From the NCBI RefSeq assembly GCF_021044625.1, contig NZ_CP087999.1, positions 4,051,001 to 4,115,000 on the forward strand: DNA of 64,000 nucleotides, given 5' to 3'. The notes beneath the pieces were generated by a model that saw nothing but the letters and a program-made list of their open reading frames with translations, was not told where the DNA came from and made no database searches. Both the position numbers and the translations under genes were made by a program. This document shows, one piece after another, positions 62,165 to 64,000 of this stretch. The DNA is from Geomonas sp. RF6. Lineage in GTDB: Bacteria > Desulfobacterota > Desulfuromonadia > Geobacterales > Geobacteraceae. The stretch's first letter is position 1; each line of letters begins with the position of its first letter.

Positions 62165-63727
62165 TCAGTGGACTGGCGGGGGTGGGGCGTGCCGGTCGGG
62201 CTTTTTCAGGAGGAGCAGGAGGGGGATGATGACCAGGAACGCGAGCCCCACGATGAAGAAGATCCTGTTGTAGGAGAGCATCGCAGCCTGGCGCCGGACC
62301 GTCCCGTATATCATCGCCAGGGCGGCATTCTGCGCGCTCGCCGGATCAAGTCCCCGCGAGGCGGCTGCCTGCGTCATGGCGGAGATCGTCTTTTGCGTGA
62401 CGAGGCCGTAGGGGGTGACGTGGGCGGCGAGCGTCGTCTGGTAGAACTGGGAGTAGCGCGCCAGCATGGTGGCGGCGATGGCGATCCCCACGCTCCCGCC
62501 GATGTTGCGCAGCAGGTTGAAGATGCCGGTGGCGTTCCCCATCTCCTCCTTGCTGATGGTGGCGAGGGTGACGGTGGTGAGCGGCACGAAGATCATGGCG
62601 AGCCCGATGCCGAGGATCACGCGCGGCCACACGAAGTCCCAGTAGGCGGCCTCCAGCGAGAAGCGCTGCATGATGAACATGGAGGTGGCGCCTATGATGA
62701 GGCCGCCGAACACGACCTTGCGCCCGTCGTATTTCTGGATCGCCGCGCCGACGAAGGGCATGGTGACGAGGGTGGCCACCCCGCCCGGCGCGAGCACCAT
62801 CCCCGCCATCGTGGCGTTGTACCCCATGAGGGTCTGCAGGAAGAGGGGGATCAGCATGATGGAGCTGTACAGGCAGAACCCGACGAAGAACATGATGGTG
62901 TTCCCGGCGGAGAAGGAGACGTTCTTGAAAAGGCGCAGGTTGACGACCGGGTGCGGATGCATGAGCTCGACGACCACCAGCGCCACGAGCGAAATGGCGG
63001 AGACCACCGAGCAGGTCACGATGAAGGGGGAGTTGAACCAGTCGTCGCGCTGCCCCAGGTCGAGGACGATCTGCAGCGCCCCGAGGCCGAGGCACAGGAA
63101 GGTGAGCCCCCAGTAGTCGATGGCGGTCCGCTCCCTCTTCAGGTAGCTTGGGTCGAAGATGAAGAAGGTTGCCATGACGACGGCGATGATCCCGATCGGG
63201 ATGTTGATGTAGAAGATCCAGCGCCAGTTCAGGTTGTCGGTGATCCACCCACCGAGGGCGGGGCCGATGATCGGGCCGAACATCGCTCCGACCCCGAAGA
63301 TCGCCATCGCCATCCCCTGCTGGTGCGGCGGGAAGGTCTCCATCATGATCGCCTGGCTGATCGGGATGAGCGCTCCTCCGGCGGCTCCTTGCACGACACG
63401 GAAGAATATCAGGGAGTTCAGATTCGGCGCGGCGCCGCAAAGGAGGGAGGAGAGGGTAAAGAGCGTGATGCAGGTGATGAGGAAGCGTTTCCTGCCGAAC
63501 ATGCGGGAGAGCCACCCGGTCATCGGGAGGACGATGGCGTTGCTCACCAGGTAGGAGGTAAGGACCCAGGTGATCTCGTCGGTCCCGGCGTTCAGGCTCC
63601 CCTGCATGTGCGGGAGAGCAACGTTCGCCACGGAGGTGTCCACGATCTCCATGATGGTGGGGAGCATCACCGTGATGGTGATGAGCCACTTGTTGATGTT
63701 CTGCTCTTTTTCCTTTTTGCTGGTCAG
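62165..63727 (-). CDS. emrB: EmrB/QacA-type DHA2 drug efflux transporter
   Basis: About 520 residues with 14 membrane helices. Motifs TIMEIVDTSVANVALPHM in helix 1, GWLSRMFGRKRF (MFS motif A) and FFRVVQGAAGGALIPISQAI. I place the start at CTG 63727: GGAGG lies exactly seven bases before it, and the product gains MTSKKEKEQNINKWLITITV, which completes helix 1 as in relatives. No ATG, GTG or TTG exists in frame between the upstream TAG (63785) and GTG 63670/ATG 63665-63667, which would cut into helix 1. Exports drugs with the EmrA-like partner upstream. Confidence 0.88.
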   Translation of the reverse strand: MTSKKEKEQNINKWLITITVMLPTIMEIVDTSVANVALPHMQGSLNAGTDEITWVLTSYLVSNAIVLPMTGWLSRMFGRKRFLITCITLFTLSSLLCGAAPNLNSLIFFRVVQGAAGGALIPISQAIMMETFPPHQQGMAMAIFGVGAMFGPIIGPALGGWITDNLNWRWIFYINIPIGIIAVVMATFFIFDPSYLKRERTAIDYWGLTFLCLGLGALQIVLDLGQRDDWFNSPFIVTCSVVSAISLVALVVVELMHPHPVVNLRLFKNVSFSAGNTIMFFVGFCLYSSIMLIPLFLQTLMGYNATMAGMVLAPGGVATLVTMPFVGAAIQKYDGRKVVFGGLIIGATSMFIMQRFSLEAAYWDFVWPRVILGIGLAMIFVPLTTVTLATISKEEMGNATGIFNLLRNIGGSVGIAIAATMLARYSQFYQTTLAAHVTPYGLVTQKTISAMTQAAASRGLDPASAQNAALAMIYGTVRRQAAMLSYNRIFFIVGLAFLVIIPLLLLLKKPDRHAPPPPVH

Positions 63728-63784
63728 GGTGGAACCTCCGCGAGACCCGGGGAACGGACCGGGTGGTGCCGCTTCCGGTGAGGG

Positions 63785-64000
63785 CTACAGCCCGAGGACC
63801 TGCCGGAAGCTCTTCCCGGTGAGGATGGTGGGCACGACGCTCATCCCGACGCGCAAAAGGTGGTTCGGGTCGGAGGCGGCGTCTATGGCGATCCGCACCG
63901 GAACCCTCTGCACGACCTTCACGTAGTTGCCGGTGGCATTCTCCGGCGGAAGGAGGGAGAAGGCCGCTCCGGTCCCCGCCATGAGGCTCTCCACGTTACC
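63785..64000 (-). CDS. emrA: EmrA/HlyD-type membrane fusion protein, C-terminal part
   Basis: Runs off the window end; 71 residues of the C-terminus are visible. Motif GTGAAFSLLPPENATGNYVK followed by VVQRVPVRIAI is diagnostic of EmrA-type adaptors. The frame is open to base 64000, so the start lies beyond. Pairs with the EmrB-type transporter 57 bases downstream, and they should be co-transcribed. Bridges the inner-membrane pump to an outer-membrane channel. Confidence 0.88.
   Translation of the reverse strand, partial: GNVESLMAGTGAAFSLLPPENATGNYVKVVQRVPVRIAIDAASDPNHLLRVGMSVVPTILTGKSFRQVLGL

Noticed and set aside
62087-63781. Plus-strand 564-codon frame opposite the efflux gene
   Set aside because: His/Asp/Glu/Arg-rich shadow of a membrane protein gene; the minus strand gives a clear 14-helix transporter.

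Overview
The window is one contiguous, GC-rich bacterial chromosome segment. It is densely coded and holds no rRNA, tRNA, CRISPR array, transposase or prophage gene that I could recognise. Gene content and order point to the Geobacteraceae (Desulfuromonadota). The signs are a PilY1/minor-pilin block running into pilMNOPQ and then aroC-aroK-aroB, futalosine-type menaquinone genes (mqnA and a UbiD-family decarboxylase), a PxxKW-type cysteine-rich protein, a NIF-type nifU-nifS pair, and an ftsH-folP-cdaA-cdaR-glmM-pdxJ string. Genus is an inference; no marker here fixes it. TTG and GTG starts are frequent, and many genes overlap by 1-4 bases.

Layout. 1-10438: type IV pilus tip and minor pilins. 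A truncated cysteine-rich PilY1 is followed by two tandem four-gene pseudopilin blocks (FimT-PilV-PilW-PilX type), separated by a terminator. 10653-17643: a small Cro/CI-type HTH protein, pilM-N-O-P-Q and a lipoprotein, forming the alignment complex and secretin. 17681-24624: shikimate genes (aroC, aroK, aroB, aroQ), a TPR protein, a Roadblock/LC7 protein, an M24 peptidase and accB. 24771-30009: accC, gcvH, mqnA and a membrane PAS-GGDEF-EAL protein. 30074-35057: a Nudix hydrolase, the PxxKW protein, a hexose-phosphate mutase, nifU and nifS. 35311-40177: UbiD-family decarboxylase, TlyA methyltransferase, HIT protein, DUF4124 protein and lgt.

40181-46149 (minus strand): a probable five-gene operon. 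It encodes an APH-like/AAA kinase fusion, an 81-residue membrane protein, a 1077-residue sodium/solute-symporter-GAF-PP2C phosphatase fusion, a STAS anti-anti-sigma protein and an RsbW-like HATPase. Together these make a full partner-switching cassette driven by a transporter-like sensor. 46175-51484: TPR lipoprotein and a peptide-type ABC importer (binding protein and two permeases, no ATPases). 51782-60681: unknown protein, DUF815 ATPase, tilS, ftsH, folP, cdaA, a short cdaR, glmM and pdxJ. 60767-64000: a Gly/Ser/Thr-rich lipoprotein, a stand-alone parvulin, and an EmrB/EmrA-type efflux pair cut by the window end.

At least five families of intergenic inverted repeats are scattered through the gaps. 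They include a perfect 46-bp palindrome after gcvH with a second copy after pdxJ, and a C6/G6 hairpin family with three copies. The strongest leads for follow-up are the symporter-phosphatase partner-switching operon, the duplicated minor-pilin block with its cysteine-rich PilY1, the efflux gene that seems to start at CTG, and the low-complexity Gly-rich lipoprotein.
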